From Paramacrobiotus metropolitanus (taxonomy: Eukaryota; Tardigrada; Eutardigrada; Parachela; Macrobiotidae), in assembly GCF_019649055.1 (NCBI RefSeq), contig NW_026570334.1, forward strand, positions 1-64,000: DNA of 64,000 nt, written 5' to 3'. The position numbers and the translations under genes were made by a program. How positions within the stretch are numbered: position 1 is the first letter of the stretch; every line of letters starts with the position of its first letter. The notes beneath the pieces were generated by a model that was given only the letters and a program-made list of their open reading frames with translations, had not been told where the DNA came from and searched no databases. This document shows positions 9,387 to 18,179 of the stretch, one piece after another.

Positions 9387-11635
9387 AGGCGAACGCCTCC
9401 AAGAAGAAGAACAGGGATAAGGAAAACCCACCGAAAATCCCCCTTCCACCGGTTCTCCCCGGATGCAAAGTCATAACCGACTGGGATGACTTGAGTACCA
9501 CAGAGGTCCGAGTCATAAACATCCCAGCACCGGAGACATCGGAACCGACCATTCGGACCGTCAACACGGCGGAGGATGACGGGTTGGAAGTCGAAGAGAC
9601 ACTCCCACCTCCACCAGAACCGAACATGGAACTTCGGAAAGCGCAGTTGCGAGACCCGCAGCTACGCAAAATCATCGACGAACTGGAAAACCCAGAGAAA
9701 CTCGACCACAAGTCGAAACATCTGGAACACTACCAGATGGCGCAAGGAGTGTTGTACAGACTGAAAACGATCAACACAAAGTTGGAACGTTGCTTCGTCG
9801 TACCACTCTTTATGCGGAATCAAATTATCCGATCGCTCCACGACGGAAAAACCGGAAACCATTTCGGACGGGAGAAAACGATCGAGGCACTGAAGTTACG
9901 TTACTTTTGGACTCGCATGAATAGCGACGCCATTGCCTATATTGAGAAATGCCGACAGTGCATTATGACAAACAAGCAACGATGTCCACCACCGGGTAAA
10001 CTCCAAAAGACGGAAGTTGGTGAAGCTTGGTATCGCATATACGCGGACTTCAAAGGTCCTCTTCCTCGGACGGAGACGAAGGGATACCAGTATATCGCAG
10101 TGGTAACCGACCAGCTGACGAAGTTCACCGTAGCCCGGGCAACGAAGACGAACACCGCGAGAGAATTCGAGAGGTTCTTCGTTAAGGACGTTCTACTGAA
10201 ATACGGAATGCCGACCTTCATCCACTCGGACAGAGGGACTCACTTCACGGCGAAGACGTTCGCTAAGGTCGCACGGATCTTCGGCATCCAACACACACTT
10301 GGAACTGCCCATCATCCGGAAGGACAAGGACAAGTCGAACGGCAAATGCAGACAATATGGGATGGGATAAGGAAGTTCTGCGATGTAAAAGACGGACACC
10401 GATGGCACAGAGCCTTGGATTACGTCGTCTGCGGAATGAACCGAGCCGTCCATGCCGCGACCAAGTTCTCACCGTTCTATATGTTGTATGGTCGAGAAAT
10501 GACCATGCCACAGGACGTAGTGGCCGGAACGAATACACCAGAAACCTTTACGGATAAGGAACAATACATCCGACGGATCAAGGAACGACTTCAGCGCTCG
10601 CATGAGATTGCCCGCATCAACATTGATGAGGCATTCGAACGAAATGCCGAGCACTACAATAAGAAGAAGTCGAATCCGACCTTCAAACCGAGGGATAAGG
10701 TAACGGTGGAATTTCCGACCAAGGACCCAACCCGGAAGGAACGCTACGATGGAGTCTGGATGGTCATCAAATACGTTGGCCCCAACAATTTACTCCTCCG
10801 ATGCGAAGACGGACGTGAAGATACGGTAGCCGTCGACCGAGTTAAACATTGCCGAGTCGAGACAAGTCGACCAGCAACTCGGTCAACAGGCCCGGTAGCC
10901 GACCCGACAAAGGGGAAAGCTACTCGGAGGCCGAAGAACAAACCGGAAGAAACCGTCGAGAAACCTTCGGATCCGACTAATGACGCGGATAAAACCGAAC
11001 CGACGGTAAAGAAGAAACGAGGTCGACCTCGGAAGAAACCACCGACCGACTTCGAGACACCTGCACTGAAAGAACTCCAGAAGCAGGATGTGATAGCTGC
11101 TGAACCAGCACCGACCTTGGACGAAACTGAGAACAAAGCTCAACCGACCACGGAGAAACCGAAGAAGTCGGAAGACAAGTCGGAAACGCCAGTCCAGCCA
11201 GCCAACCGACCTACAGAAGAACCGAAGCCGGCGACAAAGCCAGCTCGGAAGAAGAGGACGGTTAAAGAAACCAACTCGTCGGCACCGACCACAGAGGTCG
11301 CCGTAGCCGACTTGGCAGTCCAACCGACCAAGCCTAAGAGGAAGTACACGAAGCGGAAGGTTGACCCACCGAATACATCGGCGCCGACCACGGAAGTCGA
11401 AGCAGCCGACCAGGCAGTCGAACCGACTAAGCCGAAACGGAAGTATGGGACAGCTAAGAAACCGAAGCTGACAGCACAACAGATGCTGGAGGAAACTGAA
11501 GTCGCTGAAGATGAAGCCCATAAAGAAATCCTCGAACGAATAACCGAAGGACGGGCAGACTCGGAAAAACCAGTCAAAACAGCAAAACCCAAGACACCTA
11601 AAACAGCAGTCACAACAGCACAGACTCAGTTATAG
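9323..11635 (+). CDS. pol: pol: integrase with long basic C-terminal tail
   Basis: DDE integrase that inserts the element cDNA. The frame is already open from about 9323 (no ATG; it is part of the polyprotein). The zinc-binding HHCC domain spans about 9838-9965 (LHDGKTGNHFGREK ... CRQC). The catalytic core has ADFKG (first Asp, about 10046), HSDRG (second Asp, about 10226) and GQVERQ (Glu, about 10336), with exactly 35 residues between second Asp and Glu. After the core come about 250 residues rich in Lys, Pro and Thr, including an AT-hook-like GRPRKKP (about 11011) and a 30-residue tandem repeat (SAPTTEV ... KPKRKY, coded about 11278-11367 and 11368-11455). The frame ends with TAG at 11633-11635. 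Confidence 0.92.
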   Translation, partial: PNFEDFKDEVKVCTVRTLRRLKANASKKKNRDKENPPKIPLPPVLPGCKVITDWDDLSTTEVRVINIPAPETSEPTIRTVNTAEDDGLEVEETLPPPPEPNMELRKAQLRDPQLRKIIDELENPEKLDHKSKHLEHYQMAQGVLYRLKTINTKLERCFVVPLFMRNQIIRSLHDGKTGNHFGREKTIEALKLRYFWTRMNSDAIAYIEKCRQCIMTNKQRCPPPGKLQKTEVGEAWYRIYADFKGPLPRTETKGYQYIAVVTDQLTKFTVARATKTNTAREFERFFVKDVLLKYGMPTFIHSDRGTHFTAKTFAKVARIFGIQHTLGTAHHPEGQGQVERQMQTIWDGIRKFCDVKDGHRWHRALDYVVCGMNRAVHAATKFSPFYMLYGREMTMPQDVVAGTNTPETFTDKEQYIRRIKERLQRSHEIARINIDEAFERNAEHYNKKKSNPTFKPRDKVTVEFPTKDPTRKERYDGVWMVIKYVGPNNLLLRCEDGREDTVAVDRVKHCRVETSRPATRSTGPVADPTKGKATRRPKNKPEETVEKPSDPTNDADKTEPTVKKKRGRPRKKPPTDFETPALKELQKQDVIAAEPAPTLDETENKAQPTTEKPKKSEDKSETPVQPANRPTEEPKPATKPARKKRTVKETNSSAPTTEVAVADLAVQPTKPKRKYTKRKVDPPNTSAPTTEVEAADQAVEPTKPKRKYGTAKKPKLTAQQMLEETEVAEDEAHKEILERITEGRADSEKPVKTAKPKTPKTAVTTAQTQL

Positions 11636-11811
11636 GGCCATAGGTGTAGAACTTAGAATAAGTTTTAGGTAGCTTAACAGTAGCTAGGTATAGATGGACC
11701 TTTGGTGTCGAAATGGAATCTCTTCAGTTGACCGGAACATCTTCAGTTGAATGTACGGGAGTTGGTAGAATTCTAACGCGCCGTATTTCCTCTCCTTGAC
11801 AGCAAGCAACA
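11630..11811 (+). promoter_or_regulatory. leader of ORF A: TTATAGGG motif and splice-acceptor-like TTGACAG
   Basis: TTATAGGG (11630-11637) followed by GGTGTAGAACTTAGAATA-like sequence recurs, slightly shortened, at 21638-21658 before ORF C. A pyrimidine-rich run then ends in CTCTCCTTGACAG (11790-11802), which looks like a 3' splice site. In the frame of ORF A, TGA precedes CAG directly, and the codons after CAG (CAA GCA ACA) run into the ATG at 11812. This is the same layout as at 21692 and 27008. Reading it as a splice acceptor for a subgenomic mRNA is an inference. Confidence 0.5.
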
Positions 11812-14800
11812 ATGTCAGGTCGTCGCCGACACGACCCACCTTCCAGCGGATCGAACAGCGGACGCAGCGGTCACGGATCGAACCGATCACAGCCTTACCC
11901 GACTCATCGCTCGACATCGCGATCGGATAATTCGCGGTCGGCCACACAGACGCCATTACCGCAGGTAGACAATCCTCAAGCTAACGTAACAGCTAATGTG
12001 TTAGCAGGTCTTACGGTCGGGCCCCAACGTGGAGCGATACCGCCGCAAATTCTACCACCAAACACAGCAGTCGATAACACAGGCTGTCTGTGGAACATCG
12101 GAACTGGAACGAGTCAGACGACTCCGACAACGGCAGCAGGCCCACATGGCCAAATGCCACCTTATCAGTGGTCGGTACCGACTACAATAGTCGGACCGAC
12201 TAGCGCGGCATCAACAATGATGACCGGAGCAACTTATACGGTACCCACAATGGTACCAGGGATGGCAAATGTGCCTGTTTCGTTTTATCCGACACCGACA
12301 ATGGTGTCTGGTATGACTAACACGGCAGGTCCGATCTATACGACGCCCACATTGGCGCCGAATAGTTTCGCATACCCACCACCGATGCGATTCGTAGCAG
12401 TTCCGCCTACGCCCGGAATGCCACACTCACCTATGACGATCGCAACGATGAGTATGGTCAGCCCGGATGGCACAATCTCGCCACCAAGGCCAGTATTGCT
12501 TACGCCGCCGATCTCGCCGACCCATCTTAGGCCACCCGGACAACAGAGCCTCTGGATGGACCCAAATGCGACGACCCACTTAAGGAACCGGCTGAACCAA
12601 CACAGAAGTCAGGTCGGAGGACAGAGCCAACAAGCGCCTGTCTCGACGACGGCCACACAGGTCGTAACGTCGATGCCTCCACCTTTTGCGGTTGTCCAGG
12701 AAATCAACACCAACGGCAGAACCGCGGAGGAACTGCGTCAACAAGCAAAATTGGCTCGTGCTCACATAGACACGATCAGCCAAGCGCTTACGCAGACCTC
12801 ACAGATGGATCCGAGCCACACTCCGTACAGAACGAAGTTGTTGGCTGAATTGTCGTACTACGAGAACCGTCTGAATGATGCAAACCTAAAGCTTCATGCC
12901 GAAGAAAAGGAAACCCTCCGAATCTGCCAACAAGCGGTAGCTCGGCATGTTGGCCAGAGACTGGGAGACCCTGACCCAGGGCCCCCGGCGATAACCACAC
13001 AGGTTGTCACGCCGACGTCTCAACCAACCCCGTCGACTTCGGCAGGCCGACAAACGCCTGGCCGAACACCTTCACTGGAGATCGGAAAACTACGTCTCCG
13101 GAGGGAGGAGGCCATGAAAAAGGCCGTGAAACTAAGAGTGTCATGGACACGCCTTCCCCAGAATATGGATAATTACACGGCTGAATTCGGCAGAATACGC
13201 CGACAGGAAGATCAACAAGTCGACATCGCAGCCGACTTGGAGAGGCAGATACGAGCACAAGAACAAAACTTGCGCTCGTCGGGAATATCAGCACCGACCA
13301 CACAGGCGGTGATTGATGAAGAAATCCGACTAGCCCGGCTGGACGCTCTAGCGCAAAAACGCAGCGAATACCTTCATGAAATAAATGAAGTAAAGAAGCG
13401 CCTAGCTACGCTCGATCCAACCAAAGAATATTACCGCTCAGCCGTCCAATCTAACTCCGAACTAATCGGATATTGGACTAAGAGGCTGACGGAAAAGGAG
13501 AATGAAATCCGATCTCTCCAGCCGACGACGACTCAACCAGTAGTCGTCCCGACCGGAACCCAACCATCACCGTTAATGACGCTTAGCTCTGATCCGCTGA
13601 TCCAAGTTCCGACCTTCCAGCCGAACCCGATACAGCAGGTCCCACAAGGGCCACCCGTCGAATCGCTCCCAACACTGCAGGAGCTGCGGGATTTCTTACG
13701 AATGGCTACTATAGTCACAGGTCGGATGGACACGGTATTAGAAGATACACAGGCAGGGACTACCGAGGCAATGAACCTCGATAGCCACAGGAGAGCCATC
13801 CGCGACTTCATGTCAGGACTTCGGTCTTACTTAACGACCGGAATGCCGACAAACCTGGAATTGCTAACTGCAATCCGGAATAGGATACGGAATGCTCAGA
13901 ACCGCGCTAACCTGTATCCACAGCTGGCCCAGAATCTGGACGCAGCCGAACGTCGGTCAGAAAATGTACAAATGCCCACATTGGCAGAGGTACAGGCCGC
14001 TATCCGAACGGGAGATAGGATCCTCGACGAAGTGAGGATGACGCAAGGCGGAGATTTGGTCGCCGTAACCAATAGAGCAGGGTTAGTAAACGACCTTTAC
14101 CGAAGTTTACGGATCGCCCGCAGACTCACCGAACAGGACGGCGGCATAACCACAAATGATCAGGCCGTTCGACTAAACATGCATTACCGGAGGATTCGAC
14201 AGATAATCCAGAGCCAGACAGGAGGAGCCGAACAACAGGTTCCCCAGCCCCGGTACCATGCGATGGCATTTCAGATCGGACAGGATGACCAGACGACAGA
14301 AGTCTGGAAAACCATCCTCGACGGCAAAGAAGCTCTCCAAGGAATCTACGGACGCATAGCTGATGGAATCCGAGATTCCACCGAATTCGATCCGGTTCGG
14401 AAAATTAACGATCTCATAGCCCACATAGGGCTAACTGAAGATCTTACTCGGTACGGTTTGCCAACCACAGAGGTGGACAAACACCGACTCCGAACAGTTA
14501 TGGATCAGGTGAAGACGGCTATCTCGGCGGAGAAACTTCCGTCCTTACTGACGGATAACGCCCAACCGACGACGTTACTACCGGGAGCCGTCGTGACTTC
14601 ACCGATATCATCACCTCCGCCACCGACCACACAGGCCGGAACGGCGAAACCTTCACCACCCAATAGGGCAGTCCTCTATGGCGGAATCGCTATACAGGAG
14701 GCGGAAGACATCCTTAAACGAATCCAGCAACGTGCCGAAAGAGGACTCGAGCCGAACGTGCAGAGGATAACTTCCGAGTTCGCCACTCACATACAACTTG

Positions 14801-16776
14801 TGAGGAACCTGATACAACCAGGCACGGTCGAACCGGGAGTTCATTTTCAACTCGTAATGAACGGCATTAATCAACTGCGGGAATACAGCCGAAGCCAACG
14901 CCGACCAGAGTCACGGGGTCAACACCGACCACCGGACTCCGACACGGAAACCTCGGACGCATTACCGTCGACCTCATCGGCGGCGGAGATGCACTCGGCA
15001 ATGCGGAAAAGCCGCAGAGAGAAGGTGTCCTCCATAATTACCGACGGATGGGACTTACTGGAAGACCTCCAGCGAACGTTCGTACAAAATACGCCAACGG
15101 ACGACGAAACTCTGAGAGTGGCACGGCAGAAGATGAACGACTTGACAGCCTACCTGAAGAAGGCAGACGATCTTATCCGCAAGGAGGAACCGACTGAGGT
15201 CGACGAACGACAACTCAGGTCGGTAGTTGAGCGGATCACAGAGATCCTCAACGCGGAACCCGAGTACACTCGGATCGCCACGCCGTCTCCACCTCGCCGA
15301 GCACCACCGACTACGACAGCGGTGATGACTCTAGTCGGTACGACCCCAATGGAAAACCTACCCGGCAACCTGGACATAATTACCCAAGCTGGACAGGATT
15401 TGGCCGACATCTTTTACCACCGACTTAGCGGAACCCTAACGGAACAAGAGGAAACCGACCTCACCCGGATCGACCGAGCACTACGACTCGAGTTGGATTG
15501 GGCCGATACTCTAGGCTCATGGGGAATCCCACCGCCAGGCCCGAACCGGGACCGGCTAATTGAAGCACTTCAGTCGGTGATTGATCACGTCAAACAGTAC
15601 TTGGCAAACCCGAACAAAGCGGGAGCGCCAGTACAAGGCCGCGGGAAAACACCCTCGCCAGTCCCATCACCCGGACTTGACGTCGAACTACCATTCGCCG
15701 AGGCAACCGAACAAAAGGAAGTCAATATCGGCGAAGTCGAGGACCAGTACCGAGAGGCGGTCGACGTCATGGAGAAGCTCGGAAAACAACTCCGGGAACT
15801 CGATCCGAATAACGCCATGGAGAAACAAATGCGCGACGCCTTGGACCAGCAGTACAGCATCTGCTCAGGGCGGGTCGAAGACTTGTGGAAGATCTTAGAG
15901 GCTAACCCACAAAGGGTTCAGCCGACTTCCACTCAGCCGCAGCCGACTGCTTCGCAACAACCGCTCGAGCCCACATTGGCAGAAAAGCGTGAAGCCCTTA
16001 ACGACAAATTGGCTCGTACACAAAGGATTGCCGAAAGCTTGCAACGCCAAGTTGATAACATGGACGGAACAGATCCGACCATCCGCAACATCCGGACGGC
16101 AATTGAAGACCAAATTAGAGTCTCTCATATGCACATTCAGGACGTGCAAACCGACCTCGAAATTTTACGGCGAAAGAAACTCGAGGAACAACGGAAAGCG
16201 GCACAACGCGCATCCGGCTCGCAACAGCCGAACACCTCGAGTCAGCCGACTTCGACAACAGTTCGGATTCAATCCCAGCCGACCTCAACAGCAGGCCTGG
16301 CCCAACCGAAACCGATGGAAATGGCCGACCGGCCCATGTCTCCGGCCACGGAAGCCCGAATCATGGAAGCCATACCGGACACGGATGAACTGCCGAGTAC
16401 GGTCGCGCCACATATAGTCAAAATATTGGCTAGAGTAGCGGAACTCATCACAGAGATGAGAGCCCGCAGAAACTTTTGTGAAGACAACAGCCAAGAAGCG
16501 AATGACTTGGATCGAGACATCATGGCGTGGGGAAACAATGCCCGGTTCATACGACGACTATGTCATCCGGACGCCCCACAGACGACCAGGACTCGACAAC
16601 ACCTAATCCGAACGACCTCATGGTTGGAAACAAGGGTGAACGAATACGAGGAAGAGAAGGAACGGGACAAAGAACAGGAATCGACCAACTTGGCAACAAA
16701 CGCCATGACTGAAGGTCGACCGTCTCGGATCACAAAGATCCAGTCGGCTCGGAAACCGAGTTTCGATTCTGTCTGA
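11812..16776 (+). CDS. ORF A: large helical-repeat protein of the retroelement, function unknown
   Basis: Start ATG lies 10 bases after a splice-acceptor-like site. 1654 codons; not recognised. Residues 1 to about 250 are Thr/Pro/Met-rich and disordered. The rest is mostly alpha-helical with diverged internal repeats. One type is a helical hairpin marked by an (L/M)DP or MDG turn and a following Arg/Tyr-rich helix, at residues near 330, 533, 1328 and 1416. Another type of about 70-90 residues (LRDFLRMA..., WKTILDGKEAL..., ITDGWDLLEDL..., ITQAGQDLADI...) occurs through 620-1270. PTTQ/PTTE linkers separate them. There is no signal peptide or transmembrane segment, so it does not look like an Env. 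Its location after integrase in the same orientation, and the same base use, show it belongs to the element. A structural or nucleoprotein role is possible but unproven. The TGA at 16774-16776 is probably a mutation (next entry). Confidence 0.8.
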   Translation: MSGRRRHDPPSSGSNSGRSGHGSNRSQPYPTHRSTSRSDNSRSATQTPLPQVDNPQANVTANVLAGLTVGPQRGAIPPQILPPNTAVDNTGCLWNIGTGTSQTTPTTAAGPHGQMPPYQWSVPTTIVGPTSAASTMMTGATYTVPTMVPGMANVPVSFYPTPTMVSGMTNTAGPIYTTPTLAPNSFAYPPPMRFVAVPPTPGMPHSPMTIATMSMVSPDGTISPPRPVLLTPPISPTHLRPPGQQSLWMDPNATTHLRNRLNQHRSQVGGQSQQAPVSTTATQVVTSMPPPFAVVQEINTNGRTAEELRQQAKLARAHIDTISQALTQTSQMDPSHTPYRTKLLAELSYYENRLNDANLKLHAEEKETLRICQQAVARHVGQRLGDPDPGPPAITTQVVTPTSQPTPSTSAGRQTPGRTPSLEIGKLRLRREEAMKKAVKLRVSWTRLPQNMDNYTAEFGRIRRQEDQQVDIAADLERQIRAQEQNLRSSGISAPTTQAVIDEEIRLARLDALAQKRSEYLHEINEVKKRLATLDPTKEYYRSAVQSNSELIGYWTKRLTEKENEIRSLQPTTTQPVVVPTGTQPSPLMTLSSDPLIQVPTFQPNPIQQVPQGPPVESLPTLQELRDFLRMATIVTGRMDTVLEDTQAGTTEAMNLDSHRRAIRDFMSGLRSYLTTGMPTNLELLTAIRNRIRNAQNRANLYPQLAQNLDAAERRSENVQMPTLAEVQAAIRTGDRILDEVRMTQGGDLVAVTNRAGLVNDLYRSLRIARRLTEQDGGITTNDQAVRLNMHYRRIRQIIQSQTGGAEQQVPQPRYHAMAFQIGQDDQTTEVWKTILDGKEALQGIYGRIADGIRDSTEFDPVRKINDLIAHIGLTEDLTRYGLPTTEVDKHRLRTVMDQVKTAISAEKLPSLLTDNAQPTTLLPGAVVTSPISSPPPPTTQAGTAKPSPPNRAVLYGGIAIQEAEDILKRIQQRAERGLEPNVQRITSEFATHIQLVRNLIQPGTVEPGVHFQLVMNGINQLREYSRSQRRPESRGQHRPPDSDTETSDALPSTSSAAEMHSAMRKSRREKVSSIITDGWDLLEDLQRTFVQNTPTDDETLRVARQKMNDLTAYLKKADDLIRKEEPTEVDERQLRSVVERITEILNAEPEYTRIATPSPPRRAPPTTTAVMTLVGTTPMENLPGNLDIITQAGQDLADIFYHRLSGTLTEQEETDLTRIDRALRLELDWADTLGSWGIPPPGPNRDRLIEALQSVIDHVKQYLANPNKAGAPVQGRGKTPSPVPSPGLDVELPFAEATEQKEVNIGEVEDQYREAVDVMEKLGKQLRELDPNNAMEKQMRDALDQQYSICSGRVEDLWKILEANPQRVQPTSTQPQPTASQQPLEPTLAEKREALNDKLARTQRIAESLQRQVDNMDGTDPTIRNIRTAIEDQIRVSHMHIQDVQTDLEILRRKKLEEQRKAAQRASGSQQPNTSSQPTSTTVRIQSQPTSTAGLAQPKPMEMADRPMSPATEARIMEAIPDTDELPSTVAPHIVKILARVAELITEMRARRNFCEDNSQEANDLDRDIMAWGNNARFIRRLCHPDAPQTTRTRQHLIRTTSWLETRVNEYEEEKERDKEQESTNLATNAMTEGRPSRITKIQSARKPSFDSV

Positions 16777-17409
16777 CTCCCACCCCCAGCCCCGCCAGCC
16801 AAACCCGACCTTGAATGGGTAAAAGCAGTTAACACACAGTTACTGCGAGCGGACGCTGTCATCGTCGAACTTCGAAAGATGATGGATGAAACCGACCAAC
16901 GGAGTCCGCAATACTGTCACATCGATATCAATCTCGGACACTTGGAGAATAATGCCAAGGAAGCCCGATTTATCCTCCGACCAACAACAGTGTGGTCGGT
17001 AAAGAACCAGGAACGGTTGCAAACTTTAACGGCCATGATTCAGTCCTTTGTAGACGACTTCTACAAGCGGAAGGAAGCGGAAGCGCAACGTAAGCCGAAG
17101 AGGCCGCCCTCCGCTAAAAAGCCTAAGGTACAACCTGTCAAACCGACACAGGTAGTCCCACCGGCGAGTCACCAAGACGAACCGATGGACGAAGTACCGG
17201 TACCAGGACTCGAAGGCGAAGACGAGCCGATGGACACGTCGGAGGAAGCCGCAGCGACGGAAGCTAGCCGACCTCAGCCCTCGAACGACCGACAACGTTA
17301 CCTGGGCTCTCACAAAGAGAACCGCAGAGTGAACGAACACCTGACGGTCGACTCGTCCTCCAACCTGGCGGATCAAACTCACCGAAATTCGCTAGGAAGC
17401 CGAAACTGA
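16777..17409 (+). CDS. ORF A continued beyond a single in-frame TGA
   Basis: The same frame as ORF A stays open for another 210 codons after the isolated TGA at 16774-16776, with matching composition: a Pro-rich hinge, a helical part (LEWVKAVNTQLLRADAVIVEL, 16812 on), then FYKRKEAEAQRKPKRPPSAKKPK and an acidic tail. The TGA sits in GTCTGACTC. The words CCGACT and CCGACC are among the most frequent in this element, so a C-to-T change of a CGA codon at a CpG is the simple explanation. Programmed readthrough cannot be excluded. Likely products continue into ORF B by a frame change near 17385. Confidence 0.6.
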   Translation, partial: LPPPAPPAKPDLEWVKAVNTQLLRADAVIVELRKMMDETDQRSPQYCHIDINLGHLENNAKEARFILRPTTVWSVKNQERLQTLTAMIQSFVDDFYKRKEAEAQRKPKRPPSAKKPKVQPVKPTQVVPPASHQDEPMDEVPVPGLEGEDEPMDTSEEAAATEASRPQPSNDRQRYLGSHKENRRVNEHLTVDSSSNLADQTHRNSLGSRN

Positions 17410-18173
17410 CGGACAACATTGAAGAGCACGGTCCACGCAGGCGTCTCTTCCCGTCAAAGTCGCCATCACCAGTCAGGACCAAGGAACGACTCTTGGAAAT
17501 CCTGAAGGCGACTCCGTCTTCCCTACCACCGGCTGAAGAGAAGCCGAGCCCGTCACGGAAAGTGATGGGAGCGAAGGCCTTATTTACTCCCGGCATCCAC
17601 AAGAAGTTGGTCGGCCAAGCTAAAACATTAGATCTCCAACGGATACTCTACGAAGCACAACTTCAAGGAGGTATCCGAGATCGGACCATGACCGAAGAGC
17701 AACAGACTCAAACGGCCCAGAAGATCCACGCCACAATCCAGGACAGAGACAAAGTCTTGAGACGGTTGGTGACATTGAGATGCGGAAAGCAGGAGTTACG
17801 ACAACTCCCGCTGGATCCGACTATGATCCAAACAATTCAACGGCTCCGCAACCCTAGCATCAACCCAGGCGCTTACACGCTGGAAATCCAACCTCGGCCC
17901 GGAGAAGAGGTTACCGAGAAGATTCCGATAACAATGTCGGATAGTAGTGAAGATGAGGAGAATGCGGACAACGCCGACTCCGACGACTCCATTCAACAGA
18001 AGGCAGCGGCACCACCGAAGGGATCCACGCCGAAACGAGGCAGATCGCCGGTAAAACAAATTTCGCCGACCCGATCAGCATCCCAGCCGACTAAGCTGCC
18101 AAGTCAACCGACCACGGAGAAACCACTCAGGTTCACACCTCGGAACACCCCGACCAAACCGAAGAAAACCTAA
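17385..18173 (+). CDS. ORF B, first part: basic helical and Ser/Pro-rich segment, unknown function
   Basis: The frame here gives sensible protein from about 17385 (KFARKPKLTDNIEEHG), overlapping the last codons of ORF A in another frame, so A and B may once have been one polyprotein. The section holds a helical region (GIHKKLVGQAKTLDLQRILYEAQ, about 17595) and an acidic then Arg/Ser-rich stretch (SDSSEDEENADNADSDDS; KRGRSPVKQ). It ends at a TAA (18171-18173). The next ATG is 6 bases on, in the same frame, so either reinitiation occurs or the TAA is a lesion. No known domain seen. Confidence 0.55.
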   Translation, partial: KFARKPKLTDNIEEHGPRRRLFPSKSPSPVRTKERLLEILKATPSSLPPAEEKPSPSRKVMGAKALFTPGIHKKLVGQAKTLDLQRILYEAQLQGGIRDRTMTEEQQTQTAQKIHATIQDRDKVLRRLVTLRCGKQELRQLPLDPTMIQTIQRLRNPSINPGAYTLEIQPRPGEEVTEKIPITMSDSSEDEENADNADSDDSIQQKAAAPPKGSTPKRGRSPVKQISPTRSASQPTKLPSQPTTEKPLRFTPRNTPTKPKKT

Positions 18174-18179
18174 GACGCG

